Below are positions 25,257-34,963 of a stretch of DNA of 64,000 nt, piece after piece. Made by a program: the position numbers and the translations under genes. The stretch is taken from contig NZ_LROS01000007.1 of NCBI RefSeq assembly GCF_001675165.1, forward strand, positions 38,326-102,325, in the 5' to 3' direction. Positions within the stretch are counted from its first letter, which is position 1, and each line of letters begins with the position of its first letter. This stretch comes from Clostridium ragsdalei P11. GTDB taxonomy: Bacteria; Bacillota; Clostridia; Clostridiales; Clostridiaceae. Under the pieces are notes generated by a model that worked only from the letters and a program-made list of their open reading frames with translations, was not told the origin of the DNA and ran no database searches.

Positions 25257-26057
25257 ATGAACATTAGAGAAAAATATTTAAAAGATGCTAAAAAAGTTGT
25301 AGTTAAGGTAGGTACTTCTACTCTTATAACCGAAGATGGATCTTTGGATTTATATAGAATAGAGGAAATAGTAAGGCAAATTTGTTATTTGCAAAATCAA
25401 GGTAAAAGTGTAGTTTTAGTAACCTCTGGGGCTATTGGTGTTGGCTTTTTGAAATTAGGACTTAAAACAAAGCCAAAAGACATATGTGAAAAGCAAGCTG
25501 CTGCGGCTATTGGGCAGGGAATACTTTTGAATACATATGAAAAGATATTTTCAGAACATGGTAAAATAGTTGCTCAGATTTTACTTACAAAAAATGATTT
25601 GGATATTGTGGACAATTATACTAATGCCCAAAATACCTTCACAGCACTTTTAAAACGTGGAGTAATACCCATAGTTAATGAAAATGATGCAGTTGCAGTA
25701 GAGGAAATAAAATTTGGTGATAACGATACTCTTTCAGCTTTGATTGCAAAGACCATTCATGCAGATATCCTCATCTTGCTCTCAGATATTGATGGGCTTT
25801 ATAGTTCTGATCCCCAATCGAATAAAGATGCTAAACTAATAAGCTGTGTCCCTAAAATAACTAAGGAAATTGAAGATTGCAGTAAGGGGTCTCACAGTAG
25901 TGTTGGAACAGGTGGTATGTATACTAAAATTAGGGCTGCAAAAATAGCAGTGTCATCGGGAATATCTATGATAATAGCAAATGGATCCCAAGATGCTGTC
26001 ATAGAAGATATAGTTTCGAATAAAGAAGTTGGAACTTTATTTGAAGCAGAAAAATAA
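25257..26057 (+). CDS. proB: Glutamate 5-kinase
   Basis: 266 aa, the short form without the C-terminal PUA domain. Amino-acid-kinase motifs: [18 protein letters not shown] at the start, [16 protein letters not shown] (about 55-70), [24 protein letters not shown] (about 140-163 in two blocks) and [15 protein letters not shown] (about 221-235). It phosphorylates glutamate in the first step of proline synthesis. proA starts 16 bases downstream, so the two form an operon. No T-box or other recognised leader RNA was found; an IR1 element lies upstream instead. Confidence 0.95.
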   Translation: MNIREKYLKDAKKVVVKVGTSTLITEDGSLDLYRIEEIVRQICYLQNQGKSVVLVTSGAIGVGFLKLGLKTKPKDICEKQAAAAIGQGILLNTYEKIFSEHGKIVAQILLTKNDLDIVDNYTNAQNTFTALLKRGVIPIVNENDAVAVEEIKFGDNDTLSALIAKTIHADILILLSDIDGLYSSDPQSNKDAKLISCVPKITKEIEDCSKGSHSSVGTGGMYTKIRAAKIAVSSGISMIIANGSQDAVIEDIVSNKEVGTLFEAEK

Positions 26058-26073
26058 AAGGAGGCTTACAAAG

Positions 26074-27330
26074 GTGGATATAAATAGTTATATTGTAGAA
26101 AAAGCTAAAACTGCAAGTAGGGCTGCAAGAACATTATCTAATATGGGTCCTGATTTAAAAAATAAAGCTTTAAATGATATGGCAGAGGCACTTCAAAACA
26201 ACAAAGAACTTATTTTACAAGCTAATAAGGTAGATCTCGATAATGCTAAAAAATCAGGTAAAGGTAAAGCTTTTATCGACAGGCTTGAATTAAACCAAAA
26301 AAGGATAGATTCTATGGCAGGTGGACTTATTAAAGTTGCCTCACTTCCAGATCCTATTGGTGAAGTGTCTAAAATGTGGAAAAGGCCGAATGGACTACGT
26401 ATTGGAAAAGTGAGAGTACCTCTTGGAACAATAGGAATAATATATGAAGCTAGGCCAAATGTAACTGTGGATGCTGCTGCACTTTGTCTTAAAAGTGGAA
26501 ATTCAGTCATTTTAAGAGGAGGAAAAGAAGCAATAAACTCTAATGTAGCTATATACAATACAATAAATAAAGCTGCTGTTAGTGCCGGACTTCCAGAAGG
26601 GGCTATTGAATTTATAGATATAACTGAAAGAGAAGCAGTGGAAACTTTGATGAAACTTAACGAATATGTAGATGTGCTCATACCAAGAGGGGGCAGGGGA
26701 CTTATCAATTCTGTAGTAAAGAATTCAACAGTACCTGTAATTCAAACCGGTATAGGAAACTGTCATGTTTATGTGGATGAAAGTGCAGATTTAAATATGG
26801 CAGAAAATATAGTGGTAAATGCAAAAACTCAAAGACCAGCAGTTTGCAATGCTATGGAGACATTGCTTGTACACAAAAACGCTGCTGAAAAGTTCTTGCC
26901 TCATTTGGGAGAAACTTTAAAAAGGTTGGGAGTTGAAATAAGAGGATGCAGTGAAACGAAAAAATTGATTCCCTATGCAAAATTGGCAACGGAAGAAGAT
27001 TATGATACAGAATTTCTAGATTTAATATTGGCAGTAAAAGTAGTGAATTCGCTGGATGAAGCAATGGATCATATTTATAAATATGGAACAAAACATTCTG
27101 AATCTATAATAACGAATGATTACAATGCATCTCAAAGATTTTTAAATGAAGTTGATGCTGCGGCAGTTTATGTAAATGCCTCTACTAGATTTACTGATGG
27201 TGAGCAGTTTGGATTTGGTGCTGAAATAGGTATAAGTACCCAGAAGCTTCATGCAAGAGGGCCTATGGGATTAAATGAACTTACTACTTCAAAGTATGTA
27301 GTCTATGGAGAAGGACAGATACGAAAATAG
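26074..27330 (+). CDS. proA: Glutamate-5-semialdehyde dehydrogenase
   Basis: 418 aa from GTG 26074, which lies 10 bases after AAAGGAGG; a longer frame from 26029 would overlap proB and has no ribosome site. Aldehyde-dehydrogenase-superfamily motifs: VPLGTIGIIYEARPNVTVDA (about 106-125), ILRGGKEAINSN, PVIQTGIGNCHVYVD and the catalytic Cys in RPAVCNAMETLL (about 251-262). It reduces glutamyl phosphate to the semialdehyde, which cyclises and becomes proline. The gene is followed by a clear terminator. Confidence 0.95.
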   Translation: MDINSYIVEKAKTASRAARTLSNMGPDLKNKALNDMAEALQNNKELILQANKVDLDNAKKSGKGKAFIDRLELNQKRIDSMAGGLIKVASLPDPIGEVSKMWKRPNGLRIGKVRVPLGTIGIIYEARPNVTVDAAALCLKSGNSVILRGGKEAINSNVAIYNTINKAAVSAGLPEGAIEFIDITEREAVETLMKLNEYVDVLIPRGGRGLINSVVKNSTVPVIQTGIGNCHVYVDESADLNMAENIVVNAKTQRPAVCNAMETLLVHKNAAEKFLPHLGETLKRLGVEIRGCSETKKLIPYAKLATEEDYDTEFLDLILAVKVVNSLDEAMDHIYKYGTKHSESIITNDYNASQRFLNEVDAAAVYVNASTRFTDGEQFGFGAEIGISTQKLHARGPMGLNELTTSKYVVYGEGQIRK

Positions 27331-27351
27331 GGATTTTAATTAAATTAAAAC

Positions 27352-27391
27352 TAAACTTCTGAGAATTTTGTACTCAGAAGTTTAATTTTTC
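27352..27391 (+). terminator. Terminator of proBA
   Basis: TAAACTTCTGAG (27352-27363) pairs perfectly with CTCAGAAGTTTA (27373-27384), followed by ATTTTT. Confidence 0.88.
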
Positions 27392-27473
27392 ATGTAAATT
27401 CTTAAATGGAGAGTATTCCATAATTATGGTATAATATAGAAAATAATTTTTTTAATTTTGAGAGGTGTATAAA

Positions 27474-27698
27474 ATGGCAGGTATAAAATATGAAATAAAA
27501 GAGAATAAAGGAGTATTATCAGAATCCCCTAAAGGATGGAAGAAAGAATTAAATTTAGTCAGCTGGAATGATAGAACGGCTAAATACGATATAAGAGATT
27601 GGTCACAAGAACATGATAAAATGGGAAAAGGAGTTACCCTAACTGTAGAGGAACTGAGGGAGTTAAAAAACATATTAAATAATATGGATTTGTCTTAG
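27474..27698 (+). CDS. YdbC/PC4-like small protein
   Basis: 74 aa from ATG 27474 (AGAGGTG 7 bases upstream); an in-frame GTG at 27465 lies on that site. The sequence has IKYEIKENKGVLSES, GWKKELNLVSWN and KYDIRDWSQEHDKMGKGVTL (about 38-57), ending in a helix. This matches the YdbC family, small PC4-like proteins that bind single-stranded nucleic acid as dimers. A -10 box TATAAT is at 27430-27435, but no good -35. The PBP gene follows 12 bases later and is probably co-transcribed. Confidence 0.8.
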   Translation: MAGIKYEIKENKGVLSESPKGWKKELNLVSWNDRTAKYDIRDWSQEHDKMGKGVTLTVEELRELKNILNNMDLS

Positions 27699-27710
27699 AG
27701 GTATGATTTT

Positions 27711-29726
27711 ATGAAATGTAAATTTTTATGGTGTATTTTCATAGTCTTATCTATATTTACAGTCACTGCATGCAGCAGCAAAAATAATATGGTAAAAAGT
27801 AGTTTAAATAGTTACATAGATGCATGGACAAAAGGCAATTATGATTTAATGTACAGTAAAATGGATAAAGAGAGTAAATCTACGATTGCTAAAAAAGATT
27901 TTGTGAGTCGTTACAACAATATTTATAGTGGAATAGAAGCAAAGAATATAAATGTAAAGATTGACAGCTGCAGTGACATAAAATATGAAGATGGAATTGC
28001 AAAAGTGCCAATAAAGATAAGTATGGATACTGCAGCAGGCAAATTAGATTTTTCAAACAGTATAAGTTTAAAAAAGGAGAAGGACAATGACAAAACAGAT
28101 TGGAAAGTAGAGTGGAGTCCTTCTAATATATTTCCAGATTTAAAAGAAGGAGATAAAATAAGAATAAATACTGTACAGGGAAAAAGGGGTACAATTTATG
28201 ATAGAAATGGCAATCCTATAGCGGAGGATGGGCAGGCAGCACAAATTGGGATTGTACCTGAAGCTTTAGAACAAAATGATGAAAAATCTAAGGAGAATAT
28301 AGCTACTCTCTTAAACATTTCAAAAGAAGATATAAATAAGAAGCTCTCTGCATCTTATGTAAAAAAGGATATGTTTGTACCTATAAAGGTAATACAGGAA
28401 GATGACAGTAGTCTAGCTGTACTTCAAAGAATTTCTGGAGTAAAAGTACAATATATAAAGGAGAGAGTGTATCCACTGAAAAATGCAGCTGCACATTTAA
28501 CAGGATATGTACATAAAGTTACTGCAGAAGATTTAAAAATAAATAAAGATTATGGACCTGATGATGTAATAGGCAAATCAGGATTAGAACAAATATATGA
28601 AAGTACTTTAAGATCTCAAAATGGATATGAAATTTATATTGTAGATAAAAACAATAAGAAAAAAAAGACTCTTATAAAGAGAAAAGTACATAATGGAAAA
28701 GACATAAAACTTACTATAGATTCTAAGATCCAAAGTTTACTATATAATAAATTGCAGCAAGATGCTGGCATGGGTGTTAGTATAAATCCTAAAACGGGGG
28801 AGGTTCTATCCCTTGTAAGTACGCCCTCTTTTGATCCTAATGATTTTGTAATGGGTATGTCAAGTGATACTTGGAAGGCTTTAAACGAAGATAAAAGAAG
28901 ACCTTTATACAATAGATTTCAGAGCAATGTAGTTCCTGGATCTATTTTCAAGCCTATTACAGCAGCAATAGGTTTAAAGAGTGGTAAATTAAATTCACAA
29001 GTGTCTAAAAATATTTCTGGACTTAAATGGCAAAAAGACAGCAGTTGGGGAAAGTATTATGTTACACGAGTTGAGGATTATGGTGAGCCGAGCAATCTTT
29101 TGAATGCTCTTGTTTATTCGGATAATATATATTTTGCAAAAGCTGCATTGGATATTGGAAAAGATACTATGGAAACAGAACTTAAAAATTGGGGGTTAGG
29201 CGAGAAAATGCCTTTTGAGTATGGCCTCTCTAAATCACAATTAGCCTCAAAAGGATATATAAAAACAGAGGTGCAGCTGGCAGACAGCGGATATGGCCAA
29301 GGAGAAATCTTATTAAACCCAGTTCACTTAATGGCAATGTATGATTCTTTTGTGAATGAAGGAAATATTATAAAACCATACCTTATATATAAAGATAATG
29401 CCAAGGCACAGATATGGAAAAAAGCTGTATATCCTAAAGAAGATGCAAATATTATTTTAAATGACATGGAACAGGTAGTTTCAAACCCTAAAGGGACGGG
29501 TCATGAAGCATGTATACCTGGAATGACTTTGGCAGGAAAGACAGGTACTGCAGAGATAAAGGCTTCACAGGAGGACACTAGTGGAACAGAAGTTGGATGG
29601 TTTGCTGTAGTTAACGTGGATAATCCAAAACTTTTAGTAATAGCTATGGTGGAAAATGCTAAAGAAAAGGGAGGAAGCCATTATGTGGTTCCTATAGTAA
29701 AAAGTATTTTTGAACAAGTAAGATAG
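27711..29726 (+). CDS. Class B penicillin-binding protein, MecA/PBP3-like
   Basis: 671 aa with a lipoprotein-like N-terminus (TACSS, Cys about 21). The order is an NTF2-like MecA_N domain (about 28-145), a PBP dimerisation region starting GKRGTIYDRNGNPIAEDG (about 156-173) and the transpeptidase domain with SIFK (SxxK nucleophile, about 411-414), SDN (about 470-472) and KTGTAE (about 612-617). The length and NTF2-like N-domain are those of S. aureus PBP2a and B. subtilis PBP3, which often have low beta-lactam affinity. It cross-links peptidoglycan on the outer membrane face. Whether it contributes to resistance cannot be read from sequence. Confidence 0.92.
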   Translation: MKCKFLWCIFIVLSIFTVTACSSKNNMVKSSLNSYIDAWTKGNYDLMYSKMDKESKSTIAKKDFVSRYNNIYSGIEAKNINVKIDSCSDIKYEDGIAKVPIKISMDTAAGKLDFSNSISLKKEKDNDKTDWKVEWSPSNIFPDLKEGDKIRINTVQGKRGTIYDRNGNPIAEDGQAAQIGIVPEALEQNDEKSKENIATLLNISKEDINKKLSASYVKKDMFVPIKVIQEDDSSLAVLQRISGVKVQYIKERVYPLKNAAAHLTGYVHKVTAEDLKINKDYGPDDVIGKSGLEQIYESTLRSQNGYEIYIVDKNNKKKKTLIKRKVHNGKDIKLTIDSKIQSLLYNKLQQDAGMGVSINPKTGEVLSLVSTPSFDPNDFVMGMSSDTWKALNEDKRRPLYNRFQSNVVPGSIFKPITAAIGLKSGKLNSQVSKNISGLKWQKDSSWGKYYVTRVEDYGEPSNLLNALVYSDNIYFAKAALDIGKDTMETELKNWGLGEKMPFEYGLSKSQLASKGYIKTEVQLADSGYGQGEILLNPVHLMAMYDSFVNEGNIIKPYLIYKDNAKAQIWKKAVYPKEDANIILNDMEQVVSNPKGTGHEACIPGMTLAGKTGTAEIKASQEDTSGTEVGWFAVVNVDNPKLLVIAMVENAKEKGGSHYVVPIVKSIFEQVR

Positions 29727-30002
29727 GGTTATATCTTGTTTGATGGTTACCTACTATAACACTTGCATGAACTTTGTGAAAGCTACTAAATAGGATTCGC
29801 TGATAAGTTTAATTGCAATGTGGAATATAATTTAAATTTTTGATATAATAGTATATAAAGGAAATGAATAAATTTTTAATTTATTTAAGATGAAAGAAAT
29901 TAAAAACAGGACAAAAAGTCGGAAGCAGTGCTCTGACTTTTTTTAAATAAATTAAATAAACGTTTTCATAAAATTATATTTATATTATCAGGGGGAGTGT
30001 AA
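29727..30002 (+). other. Leader of the chemoreceptor gene with nested hairpins
   Basis: The first part (about 29738-29800) may be a very degraded IR3 relative but is too weak to call. Further on, TATAAT boxes occur at 29826 and 29844. TTTAATTTATTTAA (29875-29888) is perfectly complementary to TTAAATAAATTAAA (29943-29956) and these enclose a terminator-like hairpin, AAAAGTCGGA (29914-29923) with TCTGACTTTT (29932-29941) and T-run, so the leader can fold in two exclusive ways. Confidence 0.55.
29913..29945 (+). terminator. Intrinsic terminator ahead of the chemoreceptor gene
   Basis: AAAAGTCGGA / TCTGACTTTT stem (one G-U) with seven T after it. It may end the PBP transcript or attenuate the chemoreceptor mRNA. 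Confidence 0.7.
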
Positions 30003-31706
30003 ATGAAAAATCTAAAAGTTAGGGGTAAAATAAATCTTTTAATAGTATGTATCATTTTGATTTTGAGTGCGTCAGTTCTTATATTAGTACATCATAATTT
30101 GATTAATATAACAGATGAAAGCTATTCCAATCAATTGAAGTCAAATTCTGGTATGGCTTTAAAGTTATTAGATGAAAAATACGGTGGAGCATGGAAAGAG
30201 AAAGACGGAAAATTATACAAGGGAAGTAAACTTATAAGTGGAGACACTAAATTTGTAGATTCTATAAAAGCGGAGACAGGTGAAGAAGTTACTATATTTT
30301 TAAAAGATACAAGGATTTCTACGACGGTAATGAACAAAGGAAATAGAGCTGTAAATACAAAAGTTTTATCTGAGGTTTCAAATAAAGTGTTGAAATCTGG
30401 AGAAGACTTTAGGGGAGAAACAAAAATATTGAATGTGCCTTATGAGGTAATATATAAACCCATCAAGGATAATGAAGGAAATGTACTGGGAATGTTTTTT
30501 ATAGGCATTAGTAAAAGTGTAATAAATAATCAAATATTTGAAGTTTTTAAAAGCATAGGAATTATTGTGATACTAATAGCTATATTGTCTGTTATAGCAG
30601 CAAATATTTTTGTATCTAAGATAACTAAAGTATTACTTTATTCTGCAGGATATATGAACACTTTATCAAAAGGAGATTTTACTAAAGAAGTTCCTAGAGA
30701 ATACTTGAATTATAAAGATGAAGGAGGAGTTTTAGCCAAAGGTATAGAAAGTATGAGAAAATCTGTGAATAATTTGTTGTATACTATTAGAAATGATTTT
30801 AAAACTATAGTTGATGAATCAAATAGCTTAGTTTTGATTTCTAAAGAATTATCTGGATCTTCAAGTGATGTATCCCAGACTATAAACCAGGTGGCTGGAG
30901 CAAATACAAATCAGGCACAAGAATTAGTTGCTGTAAATGAGGTTATAGATTCCTTTAGCAATGAATTGTCTAAGATAGTTGAGGATATAAATGAAATAGA
31001 CAGAAGCTCTAATGAAATAGACAATATGGCAAAAGAAAATAGTGAAAAACTGCCTAATATAGAAAAGTCTATTACAAAGGTAAATGATTCTTTTAGAATG
31101 TTTAAGGACAATATAACGGAATTTAGCAGTAATGTGCTGAAAATAAATGACATAACTAATATTATAAACAGTGTTTCAGATCAAACTAACTTGCTAGCTT
31201 TAAATGCAGCTATAGAAGCAGCTAGGGCTGGAGAAGCTGGAAAAGGTTTTGCAGTTGTAGCAGAGGAAGTAAGAAAATTAGCTGCACAGACTAAGGAGTC
31301 TTCTACAAGTATAGATAGTTTAATTAAATTGCTTTCTAATAAAATAGTGGATATAGTAAAGGAAACTTCAGAGATGGACAATGAAATTGTAAATCAAACT
31401 AGTTCTATAAATGAATCTGTAGAAGCTTTTACTAATATAACTTATGCGGTTAATAATATAATGCCTAAAATTCAAAAAGTAAATAAATCTGTAGATAATC
31501 TAGAAAAAAGCAAAGATAAAATAGTGAGTAGTGTAGAAGAAACTTCAGCTACTGCAGAAGAGATGGCTGCATCTACTGAGGAAATAGCTGCTTCCAGTGC
31601 TGAAATGAGCAAGTCTGCAAATAAAGTATACGAAGTTGCAGAAAACCTTGAAAGTATGACAGAAAATCTTAAGGGCAATATAACTAAATTTAGAATAAAT
31701 AATTAA
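30003..31706 (+). CDS. Methyl-accepting chemotaxis protein with single Cache domain
   Basis: 567 aa after a GGGGGAG site. Membrane helix 1 (about 10-32), an extracellular single-Cache domain (about 35-175, with [20 protein letters not shown] and [13 protein letters not shown]), membrane helix 2 (about 182-204), a HAMP-like linker, and a long cytosolic coiled coil whose signalling tip is [20 protein letters not shown] followed by [12 protein letters not shown] (about 390-430). It senses a small ligand outside and controls CheA. No other chemotaxis gene is in the window, so it is an orphan receptor. Confidence 0.93.
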   Translation: MKNLKVRGKINLLIVCIILILSASVLILVHHNLINITDESYSNQLKSNSGMALKLLDEKYGGAWKEKDGKLYKGSKLISGDTKFVDSIKAETGEEVTIFLKDTRISTTVMNKGNRAVNTKVLSEVSNKVLKSGEDFRGETKILNVPYEVIYKPIKDNEGNVLGMFFIGISKSVINNQIFEVFKSIGIIVILIAILSVIAANIFVSKITKVLLYSAGYMNTLSKGDFTKEVPREYLNYKDEGGVLAKGIESMRKSVNNLLYTIRNDFKTIVDESNSLVLISKELSGSSSDVSQTINQVAGANTNQAQELVAVNEVIDSFSNELSKIVEDINEIDRSSNEIDNMAKENSEKLPNIEKSITKVNDSFRMFKDNITEFSSNVLKINDITNIINSVSDQTNLLALNAAIEAARAGEAGKGFAVVAEEVRKLAAQTKESSTSIDSLIKLLSNKIVDIVKETSEMDNEIVNQTSSINESVEAFTNITYAVNNIMPKIQKVNKSVDNLEKSKDKIVSSVEETSATAEEMAASTEEIAASSAEMSKSANKVYEVAENLESMTENLKGNITKFRINN

Positions 31707-31748
31707 TGTATCAAAAAAATTAAATAGTTATCGTATACGTGCAAAATA

Positions 31749-31785
31749 AAAATGGCGGAACTTTAAGGTTCTGCCATTTTTATTT
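31749..31785. terminator. Bidirectional terminator after the chemoreceptor gene
   Basis: AAAATGGCGGAAC and GTTCTGCCATTTT form a 13-bp stem (one G-U) around TTTAAG, with T-rich ends on both strands. It can also end the small minus-strand gene at 31785-31907. Confidence 0.85.
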
Positions 31786-31907
31786 TAAGTGGATGATATG
31801 ATATAGGTTATTATAGATACTGCTAATATTAATGCTATAAAAAAAATTGTAGTAGCAGTTTTTATATGCTTTTTATGCACTTCTATTGGAGAAAGTTGTT
31901 CTTTCAT
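31785..31907 (-). CDS. Small single-pass membrane protein, 40 aa
   Basis: On the minus strand, AAAGGAGC stands 7 bases before an ATG opening a 40-codon frame starting MKEQLSPIEVHKKHIKTATT and continuing into one hydrophobic helix (about 20-37). It ends just before a terminator shared with the chemoreceptor gene. A good ribosome site, a clean membrane helix and a terminator all support a real gene. It is too short for family assignment. Confidence 0.65.
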   Translation of the reverse strand: MKEQLSPIEVHKKHIKTATTIFFIALILAVSIITYIISST

Positions 31908-32110
31908 GGTATAGCTCCTTTTATTATGTGATTATAATAATAAATTTAATATCATTTATTATATGATTTAATTATATAATAAATAAATTGATATTTCAAT
32001 ATTATGAATTATTGTAAGATAATATATTACAAAATAATGTAGAATTGTATGTAATTAAATCTCAATATTAAGTTTGCCGTAACTTATTGACAGAAATATA
32101 AAAAAGGTGT

Positions 32111-32140
32111 TTAATATAACTGACCAGTCAGTCATATTAA
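32111..32140. promoter_or_regulatory. TetR-type operator palindrome
   Basis: TTAATATAACTGAC and GTCAGTCATATTAA are inverted halves matching at 13 of 14 positions, separated by CA. The central ACTGACCAGTCAGT is typical of TetR/AcrR-family operators. It lies about 90 bases upstream of the YhgE/Pip gene. No TetR gene is in the window. Confidence 0.75.
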
Positions 32141-32230
32141 ATTAGGCATATTTATAAATTGCAAACTTTATACATTTTATTACATTTACAACATTAGTTT
32201 TATTTATAAAGTTTCAAGAGAGGAGATAGC

Positions 32231-34912
32231 ATGAACTTTTTTAAAGTAGTATGGGGTGATATTCGTAATATACTTAGTAGTAAACTTATGCTGCTTGGAT
32301 TATTTGCTATAATATGTATACCTCTTATATATGGAGGTATGTATCTTGCAGCTTTTTGGGATCCATATTCAAAAACAGAGAATATTCCAGTGGTTGTTGT
32401 AAATATAGATGAAGGTGGTAAAATTGACAATGAAGAAGTAAATTATGGAAATGATATTGTAAATAATTTAAAAGATAATAAAGATCTTAAATGGAAATTT
32501 TCTAAAGATCTTAAGAACTCCAAAGGGTATTTGGAACAGGGTAAGTATTATGCAATGTTTATTATACCAAAAGACTTTACAGAACATATGGTACAAGCTG
32601 ATAAAGGAATTTTACAAAAACCTAATTTAATATTTATAACTAATAAGAAAAAAAATTATGTAGTAGGCCTTATATCTGATAAGGCAGCTATTGCAGTAAA
32701 AGATAGTATAAATAAAAGTATGATATATAATATTGGAATAAAAGTTTATGACAGTATGTATGAATTGAGAGATGGAATGGAAAGTGCATCTAATGGAACT
32801 TCCCAGATTAAAGATGGAGTTACGGATATGAAAGATGCTGTTCCATCTATGGGAAATGGTATGGACAAACTATATAATGGAGCTTCCACTTTAACCAATA
32901 AAATAAATGATGCTGCAGACGGAAGTAATGAGCTGAGGGATGGACTTGGAACTTTAAATGGGAAAATGCCTGATCTTATAGATGGGGTGAACAAGCTCTT
33001 AAAAGGTTCTGCTACTATAACTGATAAAATGGGAGATGCTGTAGATGGAAGTAAGTCACTTAGAAATGGAATTAATTCATTAAATGATAAAATTCCTGAT
33101 TTATCGGATGGAATTGACAAACTTTATGATGGATCTACATCACTACAAGATGGACTTCACGAAATGGACGACAATATGCCTGATTTAGTGGATGGTGTGG
33201 GAAAACTTAAAGATGGGTCAAAGCAGTTAAAAGATGGACTTGATCAAGTTAAATCTGGAGTTGGAGATGCAGAAAGTACAGCTAAAAGTCAAATAGAAAA
33301 AAATAGGCAATATATTGTACAAAATGTTTACCCTGAAGTTCAGAGATTAACATATATTGCAAGTACTATAGATAAACAAATACCAGATAATAGTAGTTTA
33401 AAGCCAATATCTCAAATTATAATCTACAATTTGCAATTGCTGCAGGGACAATTGAAGGACTTGGCGGATGGTGGAGAATTAGATTATTCTAAGACAATGG
33501 GTACCCTAAATAATACAAATTCATACCTTCAAAGTGTTTCTACTAGTATAGAAAGCTTAATGGGTAAATTAGATAAAAGCAGCAATACATATGCTATTTG
33601 CAGTGAGCTTGATACTCAGGTGAAGTTTTTAGAAAGTACTGTAGACAATATAAAATCAGCATTAGAAAGTGCAAAACAACTTATAGATGGAATCGATAAG
33701 CTAGATGCGGGTGCAAAAAAATTAAATGATGGATTAGGTGAACTATATGATAAGACTGAAGATTTGAAAGATGGTACAGATACACTATATAATGGTTCTC
33801 AAAATTTAACAGATGGAATTGGCAGGCTTAAAGACTCTGTTCCAGAACTTAGTAACGGAGTTAATACCCTTTATGATGGCTCTGTAGATTTATCTGATGG
33901 ATTATTTAAAATACAGGATGGTTCTAAAACTTTAACGGATAAATTGGGAGAGCTCAATAACAAGGTACCAGATGTTGAGTCAGGTGTTCAGAAACTTTAT
34001 GATGGATCTACAGATTTGTCAGATGGACTTTTTAAATTACATGATGGTTCAGGTACTCTTAGAGATGGTATAAAAACTCTTAAAGATAAAATACCTGATT
34101 TACAAGATGGTGTAAATAAATTGTATGAAGGTGTGGCAGAGCTGCATGACAAATTGGCAGATGGCGCTGAAAAACTTTCAGATAAAATGGTTCCAAGCAG
34201 CAAGGACATGGGAAATTTTATGTCAAGTCCACTAAATGTAAAAGATAAGCCTTTATATGATGTAGGTGGATATGGGCAAGGACTGGCACCATACTTTATA
34301 AGTCTGGGAATCTGGGTTGGTGCGCTTTTGATGTTCTTTTTAATTAGTGAGAATGTAAATCCAAATTTAAAAATTAAGCTTCCTGCAAGGATTATAGGCA
34401 AATATCTTTCTTATTGTGCTGTAGGAACGATTCAAGCTGTACTTTTAAGTGCTGCAGTTATGGCACTTGGACTTAAGCCTTCTAATGTTACAATATATTT
34501 TGCCTTTAATATATTTCTGTCTTTTGTATTTATAGCTATAATACAAAATTTCGTATTTTTATTTGGGGATGCAGGAAGGCTTATGGCAATAATAGCCTTA
34601 ATATTACAACTTACTTCCTCAAATGGTACATTCCCTGGAGAATTACTACCTAAATTTTTTGAAACTATAGGTCCGTTTTTACCTTTCACATATTCTATAT
34701 CTGCCATGAGAGAGATAGATTGGGGAATAGACTATAGTGTCCTCCAAAATGATGTGATAGTGTTAGCTATATTTTTAGCAGCATCTTTAATTTGCTCTTT
34801 AGTATTCAAAAAGTATTCTATAAAGTTTAATTTAATTTTGGATCTTAGAGAAATTGAAGAGAAGGCCATGAAGGAAAATTTAAACAAGAATAAGCTTTCA
34901 ACTAAAAAGTAA
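32231..34912 (+). CDS. YhgE/Pip family membrane protein
   Basis: 893 aa, AGAGAGGAGA site. The N-terminal YhgE/Pip domain has a membrane helix (about 16-38) followed by AFWDPYSKTENIPVVVVNID (about 40-59) and GKYYAMFIIPKDFTE. A very long extracellular region (about 185-665) is built from short repeats of the type LxDGxxxLxDG, predicted as alpha-helical rods. The C-terminus has five or six membrane helices (about 690-870) of the ABC-2-like type. Relatives include phage-infection protein Pip of Lactococcus and type VII-secretion-associated EsaA-like proteins. The palindrome upstream suggests induction through a TetR repressor. Two leucine-rich-repeat proteins follow. Confidence 0.9.
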   Translation: MNFFKVVWGDIRNILSSKLMLLGLFAIICIPLIYGGMYLAAFWDPYSKTENIPVVVVNIDEGGKIDNEEVNYGNDIVNNLKDNKDLKWKFSKDLKNSKGYLEQGKYYAMFIIPKDFTEHMVQADKGILQKPNLIFITNKKKNYVVGLISDKAAIAVKDSINKSMIYNIGIKVYDSMYELRDGMESASNGTSQIKDGVTDMKDAVPSMGNGMDKLYNGASTLTNKINDAADGSNELRDGLGTLNGKMPDLIDGVNKLLKGSATITDKMGDAVDGSKSLRNGINSLNDKIPDLSDGIDKLYDGSTSLQDGLHEMDDNMPDLVDGVGKLKDGSKQLKDGLDQVKSGVGDAESTAKSQIEKNRQYIVQNVYPEVQRLTYIASTIDKQIPDNSSLKPISQIIIYNLQLLQGQLKDLADGGELDYSKTMGTLNNTNSYLQSVSTSIESLMGKLDKSSNTYAICSELDTQVKFLESTVDNIKSALESAKQLIDGIDKLDAGAKKLNDGLGELYDKTEDLKDGTDTLYNGSQNLTDGIGRLKDSVPELSNGVNTLYDGSVDLSDGLFKIQDGSKTLTDKLGELNNKVPDVESGVQKLYDGSTDLSDGLFKLHDGSGTLRDGIKTLKDKIPDLQDGVNKLYEGVAELHDKLADGAEKLSDKMVPSSKDMGNFMSSPLNVKDKPLYDVGGYGQGLAPYFISLGIWVGALLMFFLISENVNPNLKIKLPARIIGKYLSYCAVGTIQAVLLSAAVMALGLKPSNVTIYFAFNIFLSFVFIAIIQNFVFLFGDAGRLMAIIALILQLTSSNGTFPGELLPKFFETIGPFLPFTYSISAMREIDWGIDYSVLQNDVIVLAIFLAASLICSLVFKKYSIKFNLILDLREIEEKAMKENLNKNKLSTKK

Positions 34913-34963
34913 AATTTTATTGAAAAGAGGTGAATATATCGGAATATATTCCGGTATAAAATT

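Noticed and set aside
26193..26708. 171-aa minus-strand ORF
   Set aside because: It is the antisense of proA, with no ribosome site and no recognisable motif.
29738..29800. Seventh IR3 copy
   Set aside because: GATGGTTACCTACTATAACA resembles the first arm, but the closing GGATAA arm and hairpins cannot be identified, so it was not called.
32746..34401. Minus-strand ORFs of 124 and 134 aa within the YhgE gene
   Set aside because: They are antisense shadows of the LxDG repeats; composition is dominated by Ser, Pro and Leu and no ribosome sites precede them.
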